Assembly (NCBI RefSeq): GCF_042477335.2
Contig: NC_091245.1
Coordinates: 88,636,501 to 88,700,500, forward strand
Reading direction: 5' to 3'
Origin: Ovis canadensis
Lineage: Eukaryota > Chordata > Mammalia > Artiodactyla > Bovidae
Length of the DNA: 64,000 bases
Translations under genes and position numbers: made by a program
Notes under the pieces: generated by a model
What the model saw: only the letters and a program-made list of their open reading frames with translations
Told to the model about the DNA's origin: nothing
The model's database searches: none
In this document: in pieces, positions 37,161 to 47,623 of the stretch
Position numbering within the stretch: position 1 is the first letter of the stretch
How the letters are laid out: each line of letters begins with the position of its first letter

Positions 37161-38424
37161 CTATAGCTGATTGCTATCTTGCTGCCCAAGACTGAGGCTT
37201 AAAGAGGGGTCTCCTATTCCACCAAGAGCAAAGCAGCTGTAGCTTTCTACTGTGATAAATTGGCTCCGTGGCCAGTTCATCACCAGTGTAACTCTTTGAA
37301 GCTGAATGCAACCCCCACAAAGTCGTGGAATCAAGACGGTTGGAATCAGCATCACTAGGCAGCTCTTAGAGGGCTCCTCTCAACCCCTTGAGTTATTGCC
37401 CTGGTGGTTCCCAAGAATACCAGAAAGTCCTCAACATTTTCAGAAGCTTGTTTTTTGAATTTGTACCTGCTGATGAAATAATTGAAAAAAGCTACTGAAG
37501 CACAAACATAATCTCACCCTGTGTTAGTCATTCCTGGAAGGGGAAGAGGGAATCATGTTAATGTTGGCAATTTCTATTCTGCTCATGTCTCCAGAGCCTA
37601 TCACTCTGGCCCACAGAGCACGAGCTCATGAGCTCATGGTTTAGTTGGGTTAGAAATTAAATGAATGCTCTTTTTCTTCCAAAGGAGAAGGAGAACCGCC
37701 CCATACCAAGACTAGCAATTAAAACTGGAAGAATATACTTGGCAGGAGTGTCAACAGTGAGGCACACTCACAGTGGAGAGAAACAAAAGCTCTCACCTGC
37801 AGAATGAGCCAGACAGTTCGAGAGAAGAAAATCCTCAATGTCGATAGCTGTGGGGTTGATATGGATTTACAACAATCTAGATAAACTCAAAGATAGACAT
37901 ATGAGAGAAAAGAGAGACTAAATTATGCTAAACTTATGTATTTCTGTTCTTCCAGGAAGATGAAAGACACTTCTAAATGGAATGATGAGTTGTTGAAATG
38001 ATTCTAAAAATCCTTCCAAGTCTAAATTCTGTGGTGTCACATGACAGTCAAACCTAACCTCGTGAGCCTATTGTTTCTGATGGAGTTACCCTCTCAAAGT
38101 GCCTCCATTATTACTGGGAGTTCCCAAATAAGTGTCTCTTGTGTGCCCCCAACCCAATCTGTCAGCTACAGCCACTGTGAGGTACCTTGTACTTGCCCAA
38201 GAGCCCCCTAAAATAGCCATCACTGCTGGCCCTGCTCACTCCTGGATATAGTTGTCATCCTGGGGGTTCTATCTCTTCAAGGTTCCAAGCTGCCAGGCAA
38301 AGCTGGGGGGAGTTTTCTGCTCAGAATCTCAGAAAGCTTCCAAGAAAAAAATTCTAACTTCAGGCCTTCATCTTTCCAGCCCTAAATATTCAGACTCAGT
38401 CCAAAGGGACATGTGAACAACTCA
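37161..38424. other. Unique intergenic DNA
   Basis: No exon or RNA gene is recognised. Confidence 0.45.
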
Positions 38425-38525
38425 ATGAGTCAATATTTACTGATAACTTGTTATGTGCCTAGCACTTCTAGAAGCTGCAGTTGTAGTAATGAATACAGAG
38501 AATTGGTCCCTACCTGTATCACTGT
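38425..38525 (-). repeat. L2-like LINE fragment
   Basis: Antisense L2 3'-end order: GTCAATATTTACTGATAACT, TTATGTGCCTAGCACTTCTA. Confidence 0.45.
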
Positions 38526-38934
38526 CCTCCTTTTATTTTTCCTCTGCCCCTAACTCTCACTCCTCCAAACCCTATTATCCTAGCTTCCCAAGTTACAACA
38601 TAAAAGTTCTCGTAGATATTGATAAATGAGAAAGATCTTGGAGAAAATGATATTGGGGAGAAAGGCAGTCTCTATGGGGCAGTGTTGGAACCTCAGCTCA
38701 GCCAGGCAAGATGCCCTGAACATCTGAAGATCCCACATACCTAAATTGCTGAGACAATGTAATTGTTAATGTACTGGTCAATGTTAACTCAATTTATCTG
38801 ATAGTGTTAGTATGTGGGAGGAAGGAAGGAGTTTGGAAAAACAGTTTAATAATTACAGTGAATATTTCAGTCTTATATATTTTGTGCATTTGCAAAATAT
38901 GGTAGGTTTGTGATAAAATATCCCTCCATCTCTC
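38526..38934. other. Unique intergenic DNA
   Basis: Nothing recognised. Confidence 0.35.
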
Positions 38935-39490
38935 ACACTGATTCATTAATTTAGAAAATAGTTTTTGGGCATCTATTATATCCCTAACATTGGTCTAGTC
39001 AACTGGAATTGTAGCAAAGGACAAGATAGACAAAAATGCCTTCTTTTGGAGAGTCTGTCAATACAAATGATAAATAAGTAAAAACAAACAGTATGTTAGT
39101 TAAATGTGCTTGGGAGAAATATGGAACAAGACAAGGCATGGGAAATATTGAGGGAGAGGATGTAGATGATCAGGGAAGGCCTTCCTCAGAGAGTAACATT
39201 TGACCCCTGAAAGTGACAAGGGAGCAAGCCATACAGCTATATACCAAAAAGTATATTCCAAGCTTCAACAACAGCAAATGCAAAGACTCTGAGGTGAAAT
39301 GCTGCCTGGAATATTCATGGAAGCACAGTATGGCTACAGATCAGAGTCAGGGATAAGGCCAGAGACATTTGGGACCAGATCTTGTAGGGCTTTGTGGATC
39401 CTTGAAAGGACCTTGACATTATTCTAGGAAGGAAAGTCATTGAAAGTTTTGAGCAGAGAGTGAGGTGATCTGACTTTTGTTTTCACAGCA
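38935..39490 (-). repeat. L2-like LINE fragment
   Basis: A long antisense L2-like run: the 3' end (GGGCATCTATTATATCCCTA) leads into GGAAGGCCTTCCTCAGAGAG, GGGACCAGATCTTGTAGGGC and TTGAGCAGAGAGTGAGGTGA in consensus order. Ancient. Confidence 0.6.
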
Positions 39491-39831
39491 TTAATTAATT
39501 GATTAATTAATAGCCACTCCTTGAAGAGTAGACCAAAAGGCCAAGGGTGGAAGCAGGGAGCCTAATTAGCAAATAACTGAGACAATGGAACTGGGAGGTG
39601 ATGGAGTGAGTCTTAAATGGGGAAGGGGAAGGTTTGGGTGAAGGGGTTTGGCAGAGGGAGCAAGAAGGAACATATCATATATTTTTTTTAATAATTCAGA
39701 ATACTAATTTCATTATGCCATATTATAACATTTGGTATCTCTGGCAATATAAAGTTCCTGTTTTTGATGATGAAGTGAGTTAATACATGTATAAAATCGA
39801 CACCTGGCCTATGGACCATTTGATTAGTGTT
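39491..39831. other. Unique intergenic DNA
   Basis: Nothing recognised; a TTAATTAATTGATTAATTAA-like AT motif lies near 39491-39511. Confidence 0.35.
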
Positions 39832-39842
39832 AGTTATTGCTT

Positions 39843-40112
39843 CGGAGAAGGCAATGGCACCCCACTCCAGTACTCTTGCCTGGAAAATCCCATGGACAGG
39901 GGAGTCTGGTAGGCTGCAGTCCATGGGGTCGCCAAGAGTCAGACACAACTGAGCGACTTCATTTTCCCTTTTCCCTTTCATGCATTGGAGAAGGAAATGG
40001 CAGCCCACTCCAGTGTTCTTGCCTGGAAAATCCCAGGGACGGGGGAGCCTGGTGGGCTGCCGTCTATGGGGTCGCACAGAGTTGGACACGACTGAAGCGA
40101 CTTAGCAGCAGC
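39843..40112 (+). mobile_element. Bov-A2 SINE with target-site duplication
   Basis: Complete Bov-A2 close to consensus, tail TTAGCAGCAGC. AGTTATTGCTT at 39832-39842 and 40113-40123 is a perfect 11-bp duplication. Probably young. Confidence 0.95.
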
Positions 40113-40123
40113 AGTTATTGCTT

Positions 40124-40603
40124 ATTTTCTAAATTTTCTACCATAGCTATTTCTAAAAGGGATTTGATATAGCTAACAACCAACACTGTATCCATATACA
40201 TAATTGGTTAAAATGAAAATAAAGATCAGAAAATCATATATAGGAGGAAAGGATTGTAATTGGACCAGAAATTAGATTATTACTGTAATTAAGCACTAAT
40301 TCAATTTTTGTGTTTCCTGACAGTCAAGACAAGAAATGAAATCCCATAATTTATAAGATTCTGTCTGACAGAGGAAACAGCAGTTTTTAGGAGACCCAGA
40401 ATTGTTCTTGGCATTAAAATCCCATGGATTCTTAACATAAAGTCTCTGATTATTAGTAGTATATAATGTCCTCAACAGTAATTCAGCAGGTAATACAGAG
40501 ACATTTTTTGTTTGGGTGTTTCTTTTATTGATTCACAATAGAATTGTTACATAATAACTCATTGGAAACATTAGGGAGACAGCATGGTGTATTGAAAGAC
40601 ACT
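40124..40603. other. AT-rich unique DNA
   Basis: Nothing recognised. Confidence 0.4.
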
Positions 40604-40615
40604 AGATGAGTTCTC

Positions 40616-40871
40616 CACTCCAGTACTCTTGCCTGGAAAATCCCATGGACGGAGGAGCCTGGTAGGCTGCAGTCCATGGGGTCGCTAAGAGTTGGATACA
40701 ACTGAGCGTCTTCACTTTCACTTTTCACTTTCATGCATTGGAGAAGGAAATGGCAACCCACTCCAGTGTTCTTGCCTGGAGAATCCCAGGGCCGGGGCAG
40801 CCTGGTGGGCTGCCATCTATGGGGTCGCACAGAGTCGGACACGATTGAAGTGACTTAGCAGCAGCAGCAGC
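40616..40871 (+). mobile_element. Bov-A2 SINE, slightly 5'-truncated, with target-site duplication
   Basis: Begins within the first monomer (CACTCCAGTACTCTTGCCTG) and ends in (CAG)n. AGATGAGTTCTC at 40604-40615 and 40872-40883 is a perfect 12-bp duplication. Confidence 0.95.
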
Positions 40872-41039
40872 AGATGAGTTCTCAGAACTAAGCTTCAGTT
40901 CCTCAGTACCTGTGTCAGCTTTAGCTCACTTAGCCTTTTTGACTTTAGTGTCAACATCCATAAAATGGGCCCTATACTAACTCCTCTGTCTACTTGGCAA
41001 AATTCCGAGGCGTGAATGAGATGATTCATTTGAATGATA

Positions 41040-41170
41040 CCTTCATCATTCAATCAACAAATATTTACTGAGGGTCCTCTATGTGGCAGTCACTGTTAAG
41101 AAGTGTTGAGTGAATAAAAAAGTCCAGACCCACCCTTCTGAAACTTTTGTTTCAGTAGGGAAGACAAGCG
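41040..41170 (-). repeat. L2 LINE 3'-end fragment
   Basis: Antisense L2: CAATCAACAAATATTTACTG, TATGTGGCAGTCACTGTTAA, GAAACTTTTGTTTCAGTAGG. Confidence 0.6.
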
Positions 41171-41189
41171 CATAAAAAACACCTTTACT

Positions 41190-41237
41190 TTCTGTCTGGC
41201 TTACTTCATTTAGAATGATAATCTCTAGGTCCATCCA
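41190..41237 (-). mobile_element. L1 LINE, short inverted 5' piece
   Basis: TCTGGCTTACTTCATTTAGA and AATCTCTAGGTCCATCC are antisense L1 3'-region sequence. The next bases continue L1 in sense from almost the adjoining consensus position. Confidence 0.7.
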
Positions 41238-41630
41238 GGAGACAGAGAGAAATGGAAGGAGAGAAACAGGGAAATATGATATTGCTTATATGTAGAATCT
41301 TTAAAAAAAAGATACAAATAAACTTATTTACAAAACAGAAATAGACCAACAGACATAGAAAACATATTTATGGTTACCAAAGAATAAAGGGGGAGGAGAG
41401 GGGTAAATGAAGAGGGTGGGATTAACAGATACACACTACTATATACAAAAATAGATAAAAACAAGGACGTACTCTATAGAACAGGGAACTGTACTCAATA
41501 TTTTGTAATAAACTATAAGGGAAAATATAAAAAAGTATTTATGTGTATATATATATATAATTGAGTCAGTTTGCTGTGTACCTGAAACTAACAATATTGT
41601 AAATCAACTATAATTCAATTAAACAACAGC
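41238..41630 (+). mobile_element. L1 LINE 3' end (sense)
   Basis: L1 3' UTR in sense: TATTGCTTATATGTAGAATC, CTATAGAACAGGGAACTGTA, ACTATAATTCAATTAAACAA, ending in an A/C-rich tail (AACAACAGCAACAAC). Moderately diverged. Confidence 0.8.
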
Positions 41631-41945
41631 AACAACATGTTTACTAAAGTTAAGTGATAACAAGGGGCATACAAAAAATTAAAGGAGGGTAAGGGGACAA
41701 GAGAATGAATCTAGAGAAATAGGGTTAACGTGGCCTCTGGCTGCCATGCCAATAAGCACCTGCCATCTGCACTTTTGACTGAGGTCTACTTCATGCATTT
41801 ATTCATTTTTTTCAATAAAAATTTACAAAGCTACTCCCATGGCTTAGAGTCTGAGCAGTCAATTGAATAATTGCCACTTCATTGTCAAATTGATCTCCTC
41901 ATATCTCCTGACTTGCCACCTTGAGACTCTCTATCCAAGTTGCCT
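41631..41945. other. Unique intergenic DNA
   Basis: Nothing recognised. Confidence 0.35.
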
Positions 41946-41952
41946 AGGCCTG

Positions 41953-42869
41953 CTCAGTTCAGTTCAGTTCAGTCACTCGTGTCTGACTCTTTGCGAATCC
42001 ATAGATTGCAGCATGCCAGGCTTCCCTGTCTATCAACTTCTTCAAACTCGTGTTCATCCAGTCGGTGATGCAATCCAACCATCTCATCCTCTGTTGTCCC
42101 CTTCTCCTCCTGCTTTCAATCTTTCCTAGCATCAGGGTCTTTTCCAAAGAGTCAGTTCTTCGCATCAGGTGGCCCAAGTATTGGAGTTTCAGCTTCAGCA
42201 TCAGTTGTTCCAATGACTATTCAGGACTGATTTCCTTTAGGATGGACTGATTGGATCTCCTTTCAGTCCAAGGGACTCTCAAGAGTCTTCTCCAACACCA
42301 CAGTTCAAAAGCATCAATTCTTCAGCACTCAGCTTTCTTTATAGTCCAACTCTCACATCCATACATGACCACTGGAAAAACCATAGCCTTGACTAGACCG
42401 ACCTATGTCAGCAAAGTAATGTCTCTGCTTTTTAATATGCTGTCTAAGTTGGTCATAACTTTCCTGCCAAGGAGCAAGTGTCTTTTAATTTCATGGCTTC
42501 AGTCACCATCTGCAGTGATTTGGGAGTCCCCCAAAATAAAGTCTGTCATTGTTTCCATTGTTTCCCCATCTATTTGCCATGAGGTGATGGGACCAGATGC
42601 CAAGATCTTAGTTTTCTGAATGTTGAGTTTTAAGCCAACATTTACACTCTCCTCTTTCACTTTCATCAAGAAGCTCTTTAGTTGTTCACTTTCTGCCGTA
42701 AGGGTAGGGTCATCTGCATATCTGAGGTTATTGATATTTCTCCTGGCAATCTTGATTTCAGCCTGTGCTTCATCCAGTGAGGCAATTCGCATGATGTACT
42801 CTGCGTATAAGTTAAATAAGCAGAGTGACAATATACAGCCTTGAAGTATTCCTTTCCCAAATTGGAACC
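41953..42869 (-). mobile_element. BovB LINE 3' quarter
   Basis: Antisense BovB from tail (CAGTTCAGTTCAGTTCAGTC) to the mid-RT region, about 0.9 kb. Minus-strand frames show NNLRYADDPTL and KLNIQKTKI but are interrupted, so the copy is dead. AGGCCTG at 41946-41952 and 42870-42876 may be a 7-bp target-site duplication. Confidence 0.9.
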
Positions 42870-42876
42870 AGGCCTG

Positions 42877-43149
42877 GTACCCAGCTTTAAAGCCTTGATA
42901 TGCAGTTGGCCTCAGGTGTTGCTCCCTCTCCTTCCTGGATGAGCAACTGGTGGCCTGGACTATGGTCGCATGAATGGGGTTTATGTGAAATCCGGCATGG
43001 AAAGAAGGACCGTCTGTACCTTTTCTTTTCTTAATGCCCAAACCATTCTTAGAAAATAATGGAAGGCCCTTGCTGCTGTTGCTGTGTGCATGCCCATCTG
43101 CCATCTGGTAGCTCCCTGGGCCTGTGGGCTGGATTAGTGGATCTCTCTC
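42877..43149. other. Unique intergenic DNA
   Basis: Nothing recognised. Confidence 0.35.
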
Positions 43150-43400
43150 AAAAGCAGGTCAGTGTCGTGGCTAACAGCCATGGTCTTTAATTCAGCCTGC
43201 CTGGGTTGAAAACTCAGCTCTGCCATTTGCCAGCTTTGTGGCCTTGAGTAGGTTTGACTTAACCTGTCTGTAAAGTGGGATGAATGACAACACTTTTTTC
43301 ATAGGATTATTATAAGGAGTTGATAAGTTAGTATACGGAAAAAACTTGGAATGGCACCTGGAACACATTAGCTATTCACTTAGTGTTAGGTATTATTTCC
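43150..43400 (+). repeat. MIR SINE
   Basis: Sense MIR: CTGCCTGGGTTGAAAACTCA, TGCCATTTGCCAGCTTTGTG, TGGCACCTGGAACACATTAG. Confidence 0.75.
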
Positions 43401-43599
43401 TGTACCTTTATGACAAATTCTTGCATTGATTCCAGCTCATGATTTATTAAGGACCAGCTCCTATCATTTTTATGCCTTCAATGCAACCCCACAAGGTGGC
43501 CTTCCTTTGCTTACCAAGGAACTTTTTCCAAAATGCTTTTCTCTAAGGCAGTGAGTGAGATTTAAACGGGGAAAGTATAACTTTAAATTGGCAAAATTT

Positions 43600-44000
43600 T
43601 TCTATTTCTGTCCATTTCCTGGGCTATTATCCTTGTGCAAGCTACTTTCACCTTTAGTTTGAACCCTTTCCAGGTCCATGCATCCACTCTGATTTGCAAC
43701 CCCTAAATTCTGTTCTCTGTTCAACAGGCAAAGGAATCTCTTTAAAATGTAAACATGATCAAGTTACTTCTCTGATGAAAATATCCAATTTCTTCTTATT
43801 ACTCTTGAGATAAAACCCAAAGGGTTTCCTCTGGGCTACAAGGCCCTGCGTAATCTAGCTTGATTATTCTCTCTGATAGTCATGCCAAGCACAATTTCTA
43901 CTTCCTTGTTTTTTTCCTGCTGTCCCTTCTGTTTGAGTACTCTCTCCAGATCTTTCCATGGATGAAGCCTTATTATTTGGATCTCAGATCAAACAGAGAA
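43600..44000 (+). repeat. L2-like LINE fragment
   Basis: Consensus-order segments ACATGATCAAGTTACTTCTC, AGGCCCTGCGTAATCTAGCT and TTTGAGTACTCTCTCCAGAT mark an ancient L2-like repeat. Confidence 0.5.
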
Positions 44001-44009
44001 AGTGAAGGG

Positions 44010-44235
44010 GAATGGTTACAAGCATGACTTTAGAGCCAACCTGCTTGGATCTATATATCTTGGGCTTCACCACTTTCTAGCTGTGTGACCTTGGACAAGG
44101 TACTCAGCCTCTCTGTGCCCCAGTTTCCCCATCTGTGATAGGTGTGATAATAGCACCTACATCATAGGATTTTTGGAGGTCTAAGTGCATTAGCATTTGC
44201 TTAAAAAAAAGTGCAATGTAAATGTTTCTTTAAAC
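44010..44235 (+). repeat. MIR SINE
   Basis: Sense MIR, relatively well preserved: TTTCTAGCTGTGTGACCTTG, CTCTGTGCCCCAGTTTCCCC, ATAATAGCACCTACATCATA. Confidence 0.8.
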
Positions 44236-44305
44236 AATTGAAATGTTATTTCTGCAAAAAATCATTCTTTGGCCTATTCCAAGTTATTACCTTCCCCATT
44301 TGGAA

Positions 44306-44502
44306 CGTGCTCAGTCATGCCTGACCTCTGTAACCCTTTGAACTATAGTCCACCAGGCTCCTGTCCATGGGATTTTTCAGGCAAGAATATAGAAGTGGGT
44401 TGTTATTCCCTCCTCCAGAGGATCTTCCTGGCCCAGGGATCGAACCTGTGTCTCCCACATTGCAGGCGGATTCTTTATCCTCTGAGCCATGAGGGAAGCC
44501 CA
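44306..44502 (-). mobile_element. Bov-tA SINE
   Basis: Antisense: GTGCTCAGTCATGCCTGACC ... TGCAGGCGGATTCTTTATCC, head GCCATGAGGGAAGCCC. Its tRNA-derived head lies about 40 bp from the 3' end of the tRNA-Lys gene and shares no sequence with it. Confidence 0.88.
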
Positions 44503-44542
44503 AGTTTAGTATTCTCTGGCCCAAGAAAACATAGGAACTTAG

Positions 44543-44615
44543 TGCCTGGACAGGGACTTGAACCCTGGGCCCTCAGATTAAAAGTCTGATGCTCTACCAA
44601 CTGAGCTACCCAGGC
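44543..44615 (-). tRNA. tRNA-Lys (anticodon UUU)
   Basis: The minus strand folds into a full 73-nt cloverleaf. The acceptor stem GCCTGGG/TCCAGGC has six Watson-Crick pairs and one G-U. The D stem is GCTC/GAGC, the anticodon stem TCAGA/TCTGA with loop CTTTTAA (anticodon TTT), and the T stem CAGGG/CCCTG with loop TTCAAGT. The discriminator is A. The internal polymerase III promoter is present: A box TAGCTCAGTTGG and B box GGTTCAAGTCC. A TTTT terminator lies 13 nt past the 3' end (44526-44529). There is no encoded CCA or A-tail, so it is not an obvious retrocopy of a mature tRNA. It reads lysine AAA codons. The variable loop GGGCC and the acceptor GCCTGGG differ slightly from the commonest mammalian tRNA-Lys-UUU, so this is a minor isodecoder or a recently duplicated copy. 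Confidence 0.93.
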
Positions 44616-45999
44616 TCTAACAATGTGAAGGTGTCTCATTTTTCCTTTCTTTGTGGCACTTGCCATTTTCAGTGATCATTTGTTTATGAATTGATTAGTT
44701 CTCCCACTAGATTTTGTTCATGGCAACAAAAATCTTATCTGCCTTATTCCTTAAGGATCTGTAATCCTGATTCTCAGAACAGAGTTTATGTTCTCAATAA
44801 GCATTCATCAAATGAAAGAACTGGAGTTCAGATTGCTACCAGTGTAGTGGCTTTTTATCTAGATATTTGACCTTATGTATAATATCTACACCTCCTTGCT
44901 GTTTGATATACATGCCAAACATTAATGCTGATTATCTTTGGGAGATGGGATTACAAGGGATTTATTTTTTCATTTTGTTCATCTATATTACTTTTAAAAT
45001 AATGAGCATGGACATTTTATAATTAATATAACTTTAAAATTAAATAATTTATTTAAATAAAATATTAAATTTATTTAAATTAAATTTAAATAAATATTTG
45101 TGAATGATTTAACACAGATTCATAGTGAGTATTTAATAAATAGCCAATCTTATTATTACTAAGCTTTTCAATAAGCCTGAAAGGGCCTCCTTCCTCTGTG
45201 GCACTGAGCTGCTGACTCCTACCCCAATCTGAGGCTTGGGACTCAGTCACTACGAGACCCCAGCTGGAATGACCAGTCCACCTCTCCAGCCAGTTTCAGA
45301 AATTAGAATAAAAGTGAGCTGAGGGGCTTTCTCTTTTAGACCAGCTCCTTCTCACCCTTTGGAGCCCACGTTCGCCTCCAGATCCTGGTGGATGAGCTTT
45401 CAACATTGCTTAGTATGCACCCCACATCCTGCAGGGTGCAGAGAATATTAATATGGCAAATTCCATTGTTTATTTCCCTCCCAAATCATTTTCAGTGGTG
45501 AGGAAAGAGATCATGCCCAGCTGCTGGAATGTAATCAGGAGCAGATCTGCACAGCCCTGGGAGATGGAGCTGATATAAAGCTGTGATTCTTCAGCTAGTG
45601 AATTTCCAGCACGAGGGCTTGCCCACCCCTCCCCAACATGGTGGATAGACCAAATGCTTATTATTTGTAGGCTGGGGGAGGGAAGTGGGACACCCCTGGC
45701 ACAGAGCCGTGCGCAGCTTGGTGGCTGATGATGCAGGAGGCAGGGGAGCTGGGGTGAGTCCTCATTTTTCATCGGAATCCTATGGCTTTTATTGTCGTCA
45801 GCCTATCTGTCAGGGTAGCCGGCTCTAGCCCGGGCTTCTGGGTCCTAACGACCTGCTTTCTATTTGGTCCCCACAGACTGTCCATGATTATGTCTTTGAA
45901 GGTCAGCTTGAAATAATTTGAAAGCCATTGTTGTTCCCAGAGAGCAAAGGAGAAATACAGTCCCTCAGAGCAGGTTAAAGATTCTTTGGCTTTCTCAAA
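44616..45999. other. Intergenic DNA
   Basis: Unique sequence with a strongly AT-rich low-complexity core at about 44995-45110. No exon is recognised; a 100-codon minus-strand frame at 45470-45772 has no family resemblance. Confidence 0.45.
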
Positions 46000-46158
46000 G
46001 GGCTTCCCAGGTGGCGCAGTGGTAAAATGAATCCGCTTGCCAATGTAAGACACACAGGTTCGATTCCTGTATCAGGAAGATCCCCTGGAGTAGGAAATGG
46101 CAACCCATTCTAGTATTCTTGCTTGGAGGATTCTATGAACAGAGGAGCCTGGCTTAGT
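46000..46158 (+). mobile_element. Bov-tA SINE, 3'-truncated
   Basis: Head GGGCTTCCCAGGTGGCGCAG, ending early at AGAGGAGCCTGGC. TTTCTCAAA at 45991-45999 and 46159-46167 may be its 9-bp target-site duplication. Confidence 0.85.
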
Positions 46159-46196
46159 TTTCTCAAAAATGATGACTTACAGGCTGTGGCTATCCG

Positions 46197-46348
46197 GTCC
46201 ATCCTACAAAGCAGCGAGTGTCGTGTTTAAGCACAAGAGCACTAGGGTCACATTCTCTGAGTTCAAATCCTGATTAGCTGTGTGTCCAAGGGCAAATCTC
46301 TGTGTTTTCACTGATGCATCTATAAAACAGGGCTGGGACTCTGCCTCA
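46197..46348 (+). repeat. Duplicated block, copy A (contains MIR)
   Basis: This 152-bp block, from GTCCATCCTACAAAGCAGCG to GGGACTCTGCCTCA, recurs at 47226-47375 with about 11 substitutions and a 2-bp gap (roughly 92-93% identity). Its right part is MIR-like (TTCAAATCCTGATTAGCTGT), but two independent MIRs would not be this similar, so this is a local duplication. Confidence 0.9.
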
Positions 46349-46391
46349 TTTTTGAGAAATTCAGGAACCTGCAATTTGAAAGATTTCATGG

Positions 46392-46673
46392 CAATGGCAC
46401 CCCGCTCCAGTACTCTTGCCTGGAAAACCCCATGGACGGAGAAGCCTGGAGGGCTGCAGTCCATGGGGTCATGAAGAGTCAGGCATGACTGAGTGACTTC
46501 ACTTTCACTTTTCACTTTCATGCACTAGAGAAGGAAATGGCAACCCACTCCAGTGTTCTTGCCTGGAGAATCCCAGGGACGGGGGAGCCTGATGGGCTGC
46601 CGTCTATGGGGTCGCACAGAGTTGGACACGACTGAAGCAACTTAGCAGCAGCAGCAGCAGCAGCAGCAGCATG
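46392..46673 (+). mobile_element. Bov-A2 SINE
   Basis: Complete Bov-A2 near consensus, from GGCAATGGCACCCCGCTCCA to a (CAG)8-like tail. It sits just after duplicated block A and is absent after block B, so it inserted after, or outside, the duplicated unit. Confidence 0.93.
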
Positions 46674-46841
46674 ACTGCTATGTGGATTCTCTATCTAAAA
46701 CTCATGTCACTATAAAATTCCAGAGGACAGGCCAGTAGGCATACTCTGGCATTGTGGGGCCACTACCCCTGTACTAGTGTGCTCAGCCAGGGGTAGATTC
46801 CAGGGCAGACCCACAGTCCAAAGTATTGCTTTGGGGCAAGG
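46674..46841. other. Short unique DNA
   Basis: Nothing recognised. Confidence 0.3.
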
Positions 46842-47035
46842 TGAGTCATTTCAGTCGTGTCCGACTCTTTGAGACTCTATGGACTGTAGCCTGCCAGGCT
46901 CCTCTGTCCATGGGGATGCTCTGGAGTGGATTGCCATTTCCTGCTTCAGGGGATATTCCCCACCCAAGCATCAAACCCGTGTCTCTTATGTCTCCTGCAT
47001 TGGCAAGCAGGATCTTTACCACTAGCACCACCTGG
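46842..47035 (-). mobile_element. Bov-tA SINE
   Basis: Antisense: TCATTTCAGTCGTGTCCGAC ... TGCATTGGCAAGCAGGATCT, head CTAGCACCACCTGG. Confidence 0.88.
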
Positions 47036-47225
47036 TATTGTTTTAATCATCTAAAATAAAGCCTGGAAAAGGAGAAACCTACCTACCACAGGTATCTATT
47101 CGTGGAGACCAGAGCCAGTGGGGGAGATTCTAAGGATGAATTCTAGATTCCATCTCACAGCAACCTCATTCACTCATTTATTCATCCAGCAAATGAAACA
47201 GTTTTTAAGAGGCTGCTGCTGTACA

Positions 47226-47375
47226 GTCCATCCTACAAAGCAGCGAGTGTCGTGTGTAAGCACAAGAGCACCACGATCACATTCTCTGAGTTCAAAGTCT
47301 GATTAGCTGTGCGTTCAAGGGCAAATCTCTGTTTTCGCTGATGCATCTGTGAAACAGGGCTGGGACTCTGCCTCA
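47226..47375 (+). repeat. Duplicated block, copy B (contains MIR)
   Basis: Partner of 46197-46348, 1,029 bp downstream in the same orientation. After the shared block, copy B continues with MIR-like sequence (CAGGGTTTTGTGAAGAGAAA), so copy B retains more of the parent MIR. Confidence 0.9.
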
Positions 47376-47457
47376 CAGGGTTTTGTGAAGAGAAAAGAAG
47401 GCAATCTATGTCCAGTGTTTAGCATTTTTGGCACTTTCTAAATACTCCATGAAAAAT

Positions 47458-47623
47458 GAAAGTAGCTTTCACTTTTCACTCTTTCGTGCATGGAATTTTC
47501 CAGGCAGGAATACTGGGTGGGTTGCCATTTCCTTCTCCAGGGGATCTTCCTGACCCAGGGATTGAACCTGGGTCTCCCGCATTGCAGGCAGATTCTTTAC
47601 TGTCTGAGCCACCAGGGAATCCC
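47458..47623 (-). mobile_element. Bov-tA SINE, 3'-truncated
   Basis: Antisense: GCATGGAATTTTCCAGGCAG ... GCAGGCAGATTCTTTACTGT, head CCACCAGGGAATCCC. Confidence 0.85.

Noticed and set aside
43600..44235. Possible exon with conserved look next to the tRNA gene
   Set aside because: The segment resolves into an L2-like fragment and a well-preserved MIR.
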